A DNA stretch of 64,000 bases from Leptobrachium leishanense. Taxonomy: Eukaryota > Chordata > Amphibia > Anura > Megophryidae. Position 1 is the first letter of the stretch. Every line of letters begins with the position of its first letter. This document shows positions 25,780 through 36,731 of the stretch, piece after piece. The position numbers and the translations under genes are program-made. The DNA is taken from contig CM019064.1 of NCBI GenBank assembly GCA_009667805.1, positions 77,994,400 to 78,058,399 of the forward strand, written 5' to 3'. Under the pieces are notes generated by a model, which saw only the letters and a program-made list of their open reading frames with translations, was not told the DNA's origin and did no database searches.

Positions 25780-26434
25780 TTTTTAGTGGGAGATTTGTGC
25801 TATTTTTATTTATGTCCTACCTGATGAGTAAACATACAGCAAGAACCCATAGAAGCCTACTTACAGCTCAACATATAGTACCATTCAACTTAGAATACCA
25901 AGGATCAAGATTTGTTGATGGATTGCTGAAATTACAAAGCCTTTGGTAACCATTAAAAGCAATATTGGAATAAAGACCATGGAGTAATAACAAGTAAATA
26001 ACCTGAACCAATAAGAGAAGATTATTTCCCACATTAAATGACCCACCGATATAAGGGAACTTTGACATATTGGTGGACTGACCACAACTTGGACACATGA
26101 TGTAACCAAATTCCCATATTTTGCTCTGTGACTACCCCTTGAAAATATATACTGAGTGCGTCTGCTAGTTCTGCATTCAATTGAAGTGCACCCCCACTTT
26201 TGTCTTTTTACATTAATTAACAAAAAATGTTAGCATTTAAATAATTTTAAAATAGTTGAATTTTTGTCTTGTGGTAAAGCATAAAAAAATATATTTTAAC
26301 AGTGTAATAAAAGTCAAAATATTTGAACTCATTTTTGATGACATAGTTCAATCACTTAAGGGTCTGCTCACCAATTTCCAGATGTAACTGTGCTAAGGCT
26401 CCATCTAGCTTACAGTCAATATAGTGCAGAGTAG
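25780..26434. other. intergenic, no gene recognised
   Basis: AT-rich; nothing supported. Confidence 0.6.
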
Positions 26435-27010
26435 CTAATTAACTCCCAAATGGTAACTGAAGTTCCGAGTGGGACACAATCAGATAGCACCGAAATGTCA
26501 CTACCAAGTTTGAGTAGCAAACCCTGTGGAGAATTCAGCATTCGCCGCAGGGCCTCAAAGTGCGGCGAAACAACTTGCCGAACGAATCAAAAATCTGCCG
26601 TAAAACTGTCAAATCGATCTGAAAATAGCTGATGACCGACCGAACAGATCGACAACCAGCTGCTGGAAAAAGCAGACATGACGCCGAATGGGGTAAGAAA
26701 AAAACTGCAACTTTTAAAAGGTGTTTTCAAACAAAGTACTGCATGAAAATGCCTCGGAATAATATATAAGGTCCTATGAATAATAATAAAAAGGTCTGCT
26801 ACAGAATTTTAGTAAAATAAGGAAAAATAATTCACTGAAACATTCCTGAAAAATGCCCTAAAAATAAACAGATAAAGAGACTTTTTGCTGCAAATGAAAA
26901 GAATAAATGGTTGAATAAATATTTAATAAAAACAGGAAATATTTTTAGCATTGAAACCTAATGGGATTCGCCCGATTAAACCTGTCGAATAAAACTGGCA
27001 TACTGACACA
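26435..27010 (-). mobile_element. MITE family B, inverted
   Basis: Reverse-complement family B order: ACCGAAATGTCACTACC, GGAGAATTCAGCATTCGCCG, ATGAAAATGCCTCGGAATAA, AAAGGTCTGCTACAG, ATGGGATTCGCCCGATTAAA. It abuts the direct copy at 27028, so the two form a head-to-head pair. Confidence 0.75.
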
Positions 27011-27027
27011 AAATGTTTCATAATATT

Positions 27028-27939
27028 CAGGGTTATTCAAAGAGATCCGAATGGCTGCCGAAAGGTAACCGAACGCTGAAAATCAGCGTTCGGTTACCTT
27101 TCTTGGCCATTCGGCTATCCAGAGAGCAGGCAGTTCGCCAAATGTTGGCGAATTGCCTGCACATACAGTGCCTGTTCGGTGCCTGTTCAAGGGCAGTGAA
27201 ATCCCTATAGAGAAGCAATGCTTCGGCTATTCAGAGAACAAAAACCAGCAGTGAAAAGTTGCCGATTTGCCCTGCCATTCGGTGGCTTCATGAGGCAGAT
27301 TTATTCAGGCGAATCCCATAGGCTTCAATGTTAAAAATATTTCCATTTTAATTCATTCAATATCTAATAAACCGTTCATTATAATATTCTGCAGTAAAAA
27401 GTCTCTTTATTTATAGATTTTTTGGGATATTTTAAACATTTTTGGGGATTTTTTGCCAAAAAAACTTCCGATTTTTTTTTTAAACGTTTGTTCTTTTTTC
27501 TGTAACAGCCCTTTTTATTATCATTCCTTGGACCTCATATGTAAATTTCAGACATTTTCGCTCAGTAGTTTCTTTGCAAACAGCGTTTCACTTTTCAAAC
27601 ATTCAAGCGTACTGTTTGTTTTTTTTCACTCCATTCGTCTGGTTTTCGGGTTTTTCCGGCAGCTGCTCTGCACTGTGATTGGCTCCTGCTCGGATTTTTC
27701 TGGTGTCTTCGGCGGGTTAATCCAGATGTTTTTGCGGGTTTTCGGTGTGCTTTTGCCGGGTTTTGCGGTGAGTTTTCAGCGGGTTTGCCGCGACTTTTCC
27801 CTGCATTACGACGGCCCTGTGGTGCTTGCTGAATACACCGCAGAGTCGCCGAAATGGGATTGCCAAATTGTGCCGAATTGAAGAGAACGAAAAGTCACCA
27901 AACGTGTGGTGACTTTTCGATTCTCTTTGAATAACCCTG
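27028..27939 (+). mobile_element. MITE family B, complete copy
   Basis: Ends CAGGGTTATTCAAAGAGA and TCTCTTTGAATAACCCTG, flanked by ATT on both sides. Next to the left end is a perfect 19-bp stem with a 3-base loop (27061-27079 and 27083-27101). Next to the right end is a second stem around GTCACC/GGTGAC (about 27881-27899 and 27908-27927). The stems may be transposase-binding sites (inference). It has no coding capacity. This is the best-preserved of about ten copies. Confidence 0.88.
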
Positions 27940-28021
27940 ATTATATAAAAACCTTTGAACTTTGAACAATTATTTTATTATGACATTGTAAACAGTTTCT
28001 GGTTGTATTTTCATTGTAGAT

Positions 28022-28169
28022 ATGGCTAAAGGCCTTGTGTACCTGGTGACAGGAGGATGTGGGTACATAGGAGAACATATTGTCAAATTGTTGGCCGCAG
28101 AGAACTATGTAAAGGAGGTGAGGGTATTTGACATCAGTGCGACATTTGATGTCACAAAGCTAAGCACGG
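28022..28169 (+). CDS. hsd3b7: HSD3B7-like copy B, first coding exon
   Basis: Starts MAKGLVYLVTGGCGYIGEHI, the N-terminal NAD(P)-binding Rossmann motif TGGxGxxG of the extended SDR family, and continues to KLSTG. An acceptor-like TTTTCATTGTAG lies just before AT-ATG, so a non-coding 5' exon probably lies upstream. The donor is GTAAGT; phase 1 out. LVYLVTGGCG(Y/F)(I/L)GEH is closer to HSD3B7 than to the HSD3B1/2 group, judged from family knowledge. The product would be an ER-associated steroid dehydrogenase/isomerase. A complete family B MITE ends only 83 bp upstream. Confidence 0.92.
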
Positions 28170-29415
28170 GTAAGTATTATGCCACTATAAGGTTGGTTGG
28201 GTTATATTCAAACACACAGTTAAAAAAAATTGAAATAAATGAAGTCCACACAGTAAAACATTTATTATTGACACCCCCGCTCCTATAACCCTCTCCAACC
28301 AAGGCTTGCCCATATCCCACCCATGGCATCCCCATGCATATTATGCCTAAATTGATATCCAGGAAAAGGGATACAGCACCATCATATAATCATAAAGACA
28401 GTCTATGCCATTAGTTGTCATGCTTCCAGCCCTAGAGCCCACAGAAGGTCCAGGTAATCCGGCGCTTGAGCCGATTCGTCCCCTTGTCTGGTCCAGCAAC
28501 TCCATTCAATCAGGGACTTTTCTGCAGCCGGCTGTTCACTCACCTCTCACTTGTGCAGCTATCCTTAATGTTATTTAACCCTTAAAGATGGGCGGGTGTC
28601 GCCTGTCGGGCAGGGGTTAACACCAGCGAGGCATATAAGTATGTCTCACCGACACGTGCCGCCGTGAGCTGCTGATCTCAGCCTGCCCCGCAGCCGACGC
28701 GTGGCGGCTGCGGAGAGGTGCTGAGGCGCCCCATTGAAGACAGTCGGGGTATCTGTACACACCCTGCGTCTTCAAGGCTCACCCGCCGCAAGGACGGCAT
28801 AGAATGTCTTGTGGCGGGAAAGGGTTAAGGGAGTTACTCCCATTAAGCAGTGTTCTAGTACTAAATCACTGTTGTAGGTGCTAATTCCTGTTCACGGTCT
28901 TATCTGCTGCTTCACTATCTTCCAAATATCCAGTATTGCTGCTACTCCACTGCCTGCTCCTGTCTGTTGCTACTCCTGTCAGATCCAACCACACTCATCC
29001 TGCAGCTTTGCTGCATCTCCACTGCCTATTCCTGCCTAGCTGTGACCCTTGAGTGTGCTGCTTTGTCCAGGATGTCCTGCAACTCTTGTCTGCTCCAGCC
29101 ATACCCTATTCCTCCAGTGTGCCAAGAATATGCTGCCTGCACCAGCATCGCTGTAACTCAACTGCCAGCTCCTACCTTACTTGCCGTGGGTTCATCTGCC
29201 AGAGCCAACTGTTGCCACTCTACCTTAGCTTGTACCAGATACTTGTGATCAATCTTGCCTTTAGATTTCTTTGCCTTGTTTTTCAAATAAACTTTCAGTT
29301 TAATTTTGCCAGCTGTATCTCCCGCTCATTGGGTTACTAGCCATATTTTGGGTCCCACCATGGCCAATGCCTGGTGCCACTCTGACATTATTACAAATGT
29401 CTTATTTTTGTGTAG
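28170..29415. other. copy B intron 1
   Basis: Contains a CT-rich segment (about 28900-29330, many CTGCTSCTCCTG words) and a GC-rich segment (28580-28830) sharing GAGG.GCTGAGG.G(C/G)CCCATTGAAG with the interior of 12161-13203. No element ends could be set. Confidence 0.5.
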
Positions 29416-29571
29416 CTTCCACGACTGTGACATTAGTCAAAGGAGACATCACAGATGTTGATCAAGTCTATAAAGCTATGGAAGGAGTTCAGGTTGTAAT
29501 TCACACTGCTGCCCTTGTGGATTATATGGATTTATTTCCATATAGCAAAATGGAATCTATCAATGTTGGAG
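29416..29571 (+). CDS. hsd3b7: HSD3B7-like copy B, coding exon 2
   Basis: Encodes TTVTLVKGDITDVDQVYKAM, GVQVVIHTAALVDYMDLFPY and ESINVGG. GDITD is the acidic stretch that contacts the cofactor adenine region in SDRs, and VIHTA.LVD is a 3-beta-HSD signature. The acceptor is TTTTTGTGTAG, the donor GTAAGA; phases 1 in and 1 out. Frame intact. Confidence 0.92.
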
Positions 29572-30252
29572 GTAAGATTTATTTATTTTAATAAAAATGT
29601 TAACAATCTTATTCCTCTCATTAATTTCATGCTCTCTGGAAATAGACTGTCTATCCCCAGAACATTTTCTGGAGTACACATCAAATTAAGATATAATTCA
29701 GTGCTGTGGCTGTTTACCCACTGGCCAACAGGATACAGTGGGGCAAAAACGTATTTAGTCAGCCACCAATTGTGCAGGTTCTCCCACTTAAAAAGATGAG
29801 AGAGGCCTGTAATTGTCATCATAGGTACACTTCAACTATGAGAGACAAAATGAGAAAAAAAAATCCAGAAAATCACATTGTCTGATTTTTAAAGAATTTA
29901 TTTGCAAATTATGGTGGAAAATAAGTATTTGGTCAATATCAAAAGTCCATCTCAATACTTTGCTATATATCCTTTGTTGGCAATGACAGAGGTCAAATGT
30001 TTTCTGTATGTCTTCACAAGGTTTTCAAACACTGTTGCTGGTATTTTTGCCCATTCCTCCATGCAGATCTCCTCTAGAGCAGTGATGTTTTGGGGCTGTC
30101 GCTGGGCAACATGGACCTTCAATTCCCTCCAAAGGTTTTCTTTGGCCACTCCAGGACCTTGATATGCTTCTTACGAAGCCACTCCTTCGTTGCCCGGGCG
30201 GTGTGTTTGGGATCACTGTCCTGCTGAAAGAGCCAGCCACGTTTCATCTTCA

Positions 30253-30486
<234 letters not shown>

Positions 30487-30544
30487 TCATCTGGCCATAT
30501 GACATTCTCCCAATCCTCTTCTGGATCATCCAAATGCTCTCTAG

Positions 30545-31383
30545 TAGACTTGTGCACCAATTTTTTTTTCGGTTCGATTCGGTTCGGTTCGTTCGTATTT
30601 TGTAAATTTTCATTTCGGCTCGTTTCGGCCGATTTCCGTTTCGGTTCGTTTCGTTTTCGTTTCGTTTTTCGTATCGACTTTTTTTTCGTAATTTCGGAAA
30701 TTTTCGTGTTTTTCGGAACGTCTGTTCTCCTCGTTTCAAAGTGTCTATTCGTTTTGACGTAAACTAATGGTTTTTCGGATCCGATATTTCTGTCGATACG
30801 ATAATTCTGTCGATACGATAATTCTGCCATTGAGATTTCTCATGTTTTACAAGAAGGATACATTGAGATTTCTCATGTTTCACAAGAAGGATACATTGAG
30901 ATTTCTCTGGTTTCACAAGAAGGATACATTGAGATTTCCCATGTTTTACAAGAAGGATACATTGAGATTTCTCATGTTTTACAAGAAGGATACATTGAGA
31001 TTTCTCATGTTTTACAAGAAGGATACATTGAGATTTCTCTGGTTTTCCAGGAAGGATACATTGAGATTTCTCATGTTTTACAAGCAGGATACATTGAGAT
31101 GGGAATGATACAAAATTACAGAATCAGCGATATAACCAAAAAATACGTTGTCTGAAATCAGGAATGGAGCCGAAATTACGAATGGAACGAAAATGATTTT
31201 CGATTTTACACATTTCTAGTCCATTCGAAAATTCCGAACAAATTTTCGTTTCGTTTCGCAAATTTTTTCGGATCTGCCGTTTTCGGATCTGAACATTTTC
31301 GTAAAATCGTCCGAATCTGAATGCACGAATCGGGAAATTTCGTGAAAATTCCGAAATTCCGAAACCCGAAACGCACATCCCTA
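30545..31383. mobile_element. hAT MITE carrying a minisatellite
   Basis: Ends TAGACTTGTGCACC and, inverted, TAGGGATGTGCG, flanked by a perfect 8-bp duplication CTCTCTAG (30537-30544 and 31384-31391). The arms are rich in TTCGGTTCG and TTTCGTTTCG words. The interior holds eight 33-bp units at 30828-31100. No transposase. It is inserted in the transposase pseudogene of the Tc1-like element. Confidence 0.9.
30828..31100. repeat. 33-bp minisatellite inside the hAT MITE
   Basis: Eight units of CATTGAGATTTCTCATGTTT then TACAAGAAGGATA. Two units carry CTGG in place of CATG, and one has the TTCCAGGAAGG form typical of 1-2102. The 33-bp period leaves an 11-residue repeat frame open, which is not a gene. 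Confidence 0.95.
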
Positions 31384-32171
31384 CTCTCTAGCAAACTTCA
31401 GACGGGCCCGGACATGTACTGGTTTAAGCAGGGGGACACATCTGGCACTGCAGGATTTGAGTCCCAGGTGGCGTAGTGTGTTACTGATGGTAGCCTTTGT
31501 TACTTTGGTCCCAGCTCTCTGCAGGTCATTCACTAGGTCCCCCCATGTGGTTCTGGGATTTTTGCTCACCGTTCTTGTGATCATTTTGACCCCACTGTGT
31601 GAGATCTTGCGTGGAGCCCCAGATTGATGGAGATAATCAGTGGTCTTGTATGTCTTCCATTTTCTAATGATTGCTCCCACAGATGATTTCTTCACACCAA
31701 GCTGCTTGCCTATTGCAGATTCAGTCTTCCCAGCCTGGTGCAGGTCAACAATTTTGTTTCTGGTATCCTACAACAGCTCTTTGGTCTTGACCATAGTGGA
31801 GTTTGGAGTGTGTCTGTTTGAGGTTGTGGACAGGTGTCTTTTATACTGATAACAATTTCAAACAGGTGCCATTCATACAGGTAACCAGTGGAGGCCAAAG
31901 GAGCCTCTTAAAGAAGACGTTACAGGTCTGTGAGAGCCAGAAATCTTGCTTGTTTGTACTGTACTGTAGGTGACCAAATACTTATTTTCCACCATAATTT
32001 GTAAATAAATACTTTAAAAACCAGACAATGTAATTTTCTGGATTTTTTTTTCTCATTTTGTCTCTCATAGTTGAAGTGTACCCATGATGACAATTACAGG
32101 CCTCTCTCATCTTTTTAAGTGGGAGAACCTGCACAATTGGTGGCTGACTAAATACTTTTCTTGCCCCACTG

Positions 32172-32792
32172 TATATGTAAACATTCAGTCCCTCCTGTGC
32201 CTCCTTACCATAGACAATTTCAGAAAGGATATTCTTAAAAAAAACAGTGCAATTCACTTGCTCCCTGTCCCATATGCTGAACTGTGAAGTGTATAAAACC
32301 AGATAATTAGATCTAAGGAGCTATAGCCGAAAAATACAATAAATCCAATTACAGAACGCCTGTAGACAGCACAGGGAGGGAAGAACAGGTCCTCCTGAGC
32401 TGCAATCCCATTATAGAAGATACAGAGGACACTGGAACCTTTTACCTCCAACTCCATACACCCTGCATCAGTGGAAAGACCAATGTCCAGCCTTTCCAGT
32501 GATAACAAATATGACCATACAAAATCTACAAACAAAAGTGAGAAAATAAAACTTAATTTATATTTCTTTTTGTTCTAAAGCAGCAGCATTTTTGGCTTTT
32601 CAATTATAAAGCAAACAATGCCACTGCAATAACTCACTTTCTCATTTCCTATGCCGGGAGTAAGTGTGGAGATGAAATTCTCCTCTAAGTACCGTTATCT
32701 TTCCCATAAAGTACAATATACTTGTCATAAACCTGTGACATAAAAGATAAACATTATTGCCTCATTACTTGCATCAACACAATGTTTTACAG
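32172..32792. other. copy B intron 2, right part
   Basis: No element or gene recognised between the Tc1-like terminus and exon 3. Confidence 0.6.
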
Positions 32793-32901
32793 GAACATCC
32801 AACATTATAAAAGCTTGCATGGCCAAGGATGTCACCTACCTTGTGTATACCAGTTCTATAGCAGCAGTGGGACCTAACACCTGCAATGAGCCAATGCTGA
32901 G
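32793..32901 (+). CDS. hsd3b7: HSD3B7-like copy B, coding exon 3
   Basis: Encodes TSNIIKACMAKDVTYLVYTS then SIAAVGPNTCNEPML and the first two bases of an arginine codon. YTSS carries the catalytic serine region of the SDR triad, and VGPN is a 3-beta-HSD family block. The acceptor is ATGTTTTACAG, the donor GTAAGA. The next exon is nearly 24 kb away. Confidence 0.92.
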
Positions 32902-33447
32902 GTAAGAGTAATATGCTGTACAATACTATCTAAACAGGGATTCTACCTACTCTCTACCCTTTATTGTCTCACACGTAAAAATGTTCTATTGATAGTAAAA
33001 CTATAGACAGTCTAGGGCATATGGAATCACTGCGTTAATTATCAAAAGTATCATATTTATTGTGACTTAACATATAGAACCTATTTCTGAAAAGTGAAAC
33101 CTTTCAGTGTGTCTGCCAAATGGGAACTCCGTTTCCCCTGCAAAAATCATGGAGGAACTATGATCCCACGTGTTCCTGCTGAACTTATCCCATGGTTTCA
33201 GCTCATATAATTACTAGTTGTTAAGTCTGCCCGGAGGGCATTCTATTGTTGTTGTCGCCAGCTCAGAATTCATGTCCACATATTTGTTATTCACTGTCCT
33301 AGCCAAGAGTATCTTTCTATAAAAATGCATTTGTAATGGGTCCGTCACCGTCCCATCTGGAACAGGAGGGCAAAGTGAGCAGCTGTGGTGGCTGCGCACG
33401 CAGTCGACTGCGCATTAGAAAGGCATTTATATATTAGAGCAGGTTCC

Positions 33448-35590
33448 TCTTCCCTCGTAGATTGTAAGCTCATGGGAACAGGCCCCTCTTAGATTGTAAA
33501 CTCACGGGAACAGGCCCCTCTTAGATTGTAAGCTCACGGGAACAAGCCCCTCTTAGATTGTAAACTTGTGGGACCCCTTAGATTGTAAACTCGTGGGACC
33601 CCTTAGATTGTAAACTCGTGGGGACAGGACCCCTTAGATTTTAAGCTCGTGGGGACAGGACCCCTTAGATTGGAAAATCATGGGACCCCTTAGATTGTAA
33701 ACTCATGGGACCCCTTTGTGACGGAATGGGGTGTTATCCGTCTGCGGGTGTGCTCCAATCCGACCCCCTCTTGATGGCGTCAGGCCCGACTACCGAGTGT
33801 CATGGCACTCGGTGTCTCGAGCGGCCTGAGATGACCCTGGCGTTACTTGGCGAGATGGTGCTGCCGAATTAAGTTGACCCGTTCTGCGTAGTGGGGAGCT
33901 AGGAGACCGCAGAGTGTCTCCTGCACTGTGATTTTAGCGATGAAATAACGACACCAAACGGGGCTGTATGCTTCAAGTCAAACGCAGTTGAACTGGCTTT
34001 TTACTCAAATGGGACACGCATTTAAACATCTCACACACAAAGGAGACATGCCCAGGCTTGAATGGGAACTCAATTTGCATACAATGGCATGCTTGCATCA
34101 TCAGATTACACACACACACAGAGCTAATGTACACAGAAATTAGCATACAATTGAATTTCAACACAGCCTTTCACTCCTAGCAACCAAGGGGAAATATAAT
34201 ACCTTTAAATGCATCACACAATTACACATCTGAATACACACTCATACAATACAGGATACATGGTAATACATCACACCAATAAAACCACATCTAGAAAAGG
34301 TATAACTGTTCATTTCAACACGCAAAACCGAAAGAGTCTGAATAAAGAAAAAGGTCTTTGAAATGTCCCAGGCTGTTAGTTCTGGGGCTCGCTGGTCAGA
34401 GCCCCTATGTCCGTTCCATGACACCCTTAGATTGTAAACTCATGGGATAGATTGTAAACTCATGGGACTCCTTAGATTGTAAACTCGTGGGACCCCTTAG
34501 ATTGTAAGATCATGGGACCCTTTAGATTGTAAACTCATGGGACCACTTAAATTGTAAACTCATGGGACCCCTTAGATTGTAAACTCATGGGATAGATTGT
34601 AAGGTCATGGGACCACTTAGATTGTAAATTAATGGGACCCCCTAGATTGTAAACTCATGGGATAGATTGTAAACTCATGGGAACACTTAGATTGTAAAAT
34701 CACGGGACCCCTTAGATTGTAAACTCATGGGATAGATTGTAAACTCATGGGACCCCTTAGATTGGAAGCTCATGGGATAGATTGTAAGGTCATGGGACCA
34801 TTTAGAGTGTAAGTTAATGGGACCCCTAGATTGGAAGCTCTTGGGACCACTTAGATTGTAAACTCATGGGAGAGATTGTAAATTCATGGGAACACTTAGA
34901 TTGTAAAATCATGGGACCCCTTAGATTGTAAACTCATGGGATAGATTGTAAACTCATGGTTAACACTTAGATTGTAAAATCATGGGACCCCTTAGATTGT
35001 AAGCTCATGGGACCACTTAGATTGTAAACTCATGGAATAGATTGTAAGCTCATGGGTCCCCCTAGATTGTAAAATCATGGGATAGATTGTAAACTCATGG
35101 TTAACACTTAGATTGTAAAATCATGGGACCCCTTCGATTGTAAGCTCATGGGACCACTTAGATTGTAAACTCATGAGATAGATTGTAAGCTCATGGGTCC
35201 CCCTAGATTGTAAAATCATGGGACCCCTTACATTGTAAAATCATCAGATCACTTAGATTGTAAAATCATGGGATAGATTGTAAGCTCATGGGACCCCTTA
35301 GATTGTAAACTCATGGGACCACTTAGATTGTAAACTCATGGGATAGATTGTAAACTCATGGGACCACTTAGATTGCAAACTATTGGGACCCCCTAGATTG
35401 TAAAATCATGGGACCCCTTAGATTGTAAGATTATGGGACCCCTTAGATTGTAAACTCATGGGATAGATTGTAAACTCATAGGACCACTTAGATTCCAAGA
35501 TAATGGGACTCCTTAGATTGTAAACTCATGGGACCCCTTAGATTGTAAGCTCATGGGACCCCTTAGATTGTAAGCTCATGGGGACAGGCT
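33448..35590. repeat. 25-bp minisatellite from an L2-like 3' UTR motif
   Basis: About 55-60 units of TTAGATTGTAAACTCATGGG with ACCCC or AT linkers. The leftmost units are longer (TAGATTGTAAGCTCATGGGA then ACAGGCCCCTC) and resemble the conserved L2/MIR-type 3' UTR phrase, which suggests that the array grew from it. A solo LTR interrupts it at 33717-34423. Confidence 0.93.
33717..34423. mobile_element. solo LTR candidate, 707 bp
   Basis: Begins TGTGACGGAATGG and ends TTCCATGACA, so it has TG…CA ends within a short imperfect inverted repeat. It is flanked by a 5-bp duplication CCCTT (33712-33716 and 34424-34428). No coding sequence. Size and duplication fit a Gypsy-type or similar LTR left after recombination; the family is not identified. 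It sits cleanly inside the 25-bp array. Confidence 0.72.
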
Positions 35591-36400
35591 CAAGGTGGTG
35601 GGGTGCCCAGTTGCAGGGAGGCCAATACTTACCTTGTTCCAGCGCCGTGATCAAGTCCCCAGGTCCTCGCCGCGCTGGTTCTGTCTTCGCCGCTCTGGTT
35701 CCGGCATGCGGTGCCCAGAGCCTCCCCTGCACCAGCCGCCGGGGGAGACTCAGGGCAGGGGTGATCCGCAAGGGACAAAAAAAAAAGCCGATTCGTTGGA
35801 GAGGCGCTGTGTGCATGCCTCTCCAATGGATTTTTGTTGTCCCTCGTGCACGCCGGCTGGTAATCACATCGCGCATGCGCAATGCGCAAGTAGCCTATAA
35901 ACAGTTTTATATATATAGATTGTCATATTTTTCTCTGAAGCAGGACGTCTTTGCCTGTACACACACAGCTGGTCCACCTCATGGTTATTGTCTATTTTTA
36001 CTGTGCAGCTCAAAGTCAAGATTTGTTGCCTTATGTGTGTGTCAATGGTCCTTGTAGCAGAGTCCTGCTGGACTAAACCTCTGTGACAGTTTGTCTGTCT
36101 TCATTGAGGGCTCCTAGTCCATAGTAAGTACCAAGGTCCCTACTGAGCAGACCAGACACGTGAATCTATAAAATATAACTTTTATTGGTGTCATTAAAAC
36201 AGAGAAAAGCAATCAAATAAAATCACACACATCAGTTAATTACAATCAATTACCATACTGGTAAAGAGATGATACTACGGGTTATCAATTTCTTACCCTA
36301 TTGTATTAGTATCTGTATTAGTATACCTTTGGGAAAACTGTATTTTTAATCAATGTATTTACGTCATGAGTATTGCCTTTGATCATTAGTTAGTGTTAGG
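35591..36400. other. copy B intron 3, unassigned repeat-like sequence
   Basis: GC-rich segment 35591-35900 contains a short stem TTGGAGAGGC/GCCTCTCCAA around 35797-35830 and looks like an old MITE without visible ends. 35900-36400 shows nothing definite. Confidence 0.4.
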
Positions 36401-36731
36401 CACAGTTGCCTGGAATTATTCATTATGGCCACCAGTTGCTGTGTTCTTATCGCAACGTACTCTCAAGATGTAAACTAAAAACTATTTTTATTCATGGTAA
36501 GTAACAAATTCATAATTACTCCCGACTATTGCTAGAATTGTATCACTTAAAGTTGCTGGAGTTCATTGCTGCTATTATTCCACATTATATTACACAAATG
36601 GGCTATAGTCTTGTTGTTCACTTATCCCCAGTTGTGCACTGTTCTCTATATCATTTATGCCAGAAGGAGATCTTCAATATTTTCATGCAATCATTCTGAT
36701 GAAATTTTATGGCCAATTTGCTATATATATA

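Noticed and set aside
30767..31108. Frame with 11-residue repeats (KDTLRFLMFYK)
   Set aside because: Produced by the 33-bp tandem repeat inside the hAT MITE; no independent support.
33717..34423. Foldback or hAT interpretation of the insert in the 25-bp array
   Set aside because: The inverted ends are short, and TG/CA ends with a 5-bp duplication fit a solo LTR better; no 8-bp duplication is seen.
33448..35590. CRISPR-like regular spacing
   Set aside because: Head-to-tail minisatellite without unique spacers, in a vertebrate-type genome.
35538..36057. Overlapping GC-rich frames of 86-159 residues
   Set aside because: No domain, no splice context and open on both strands; GC content alone explains them.
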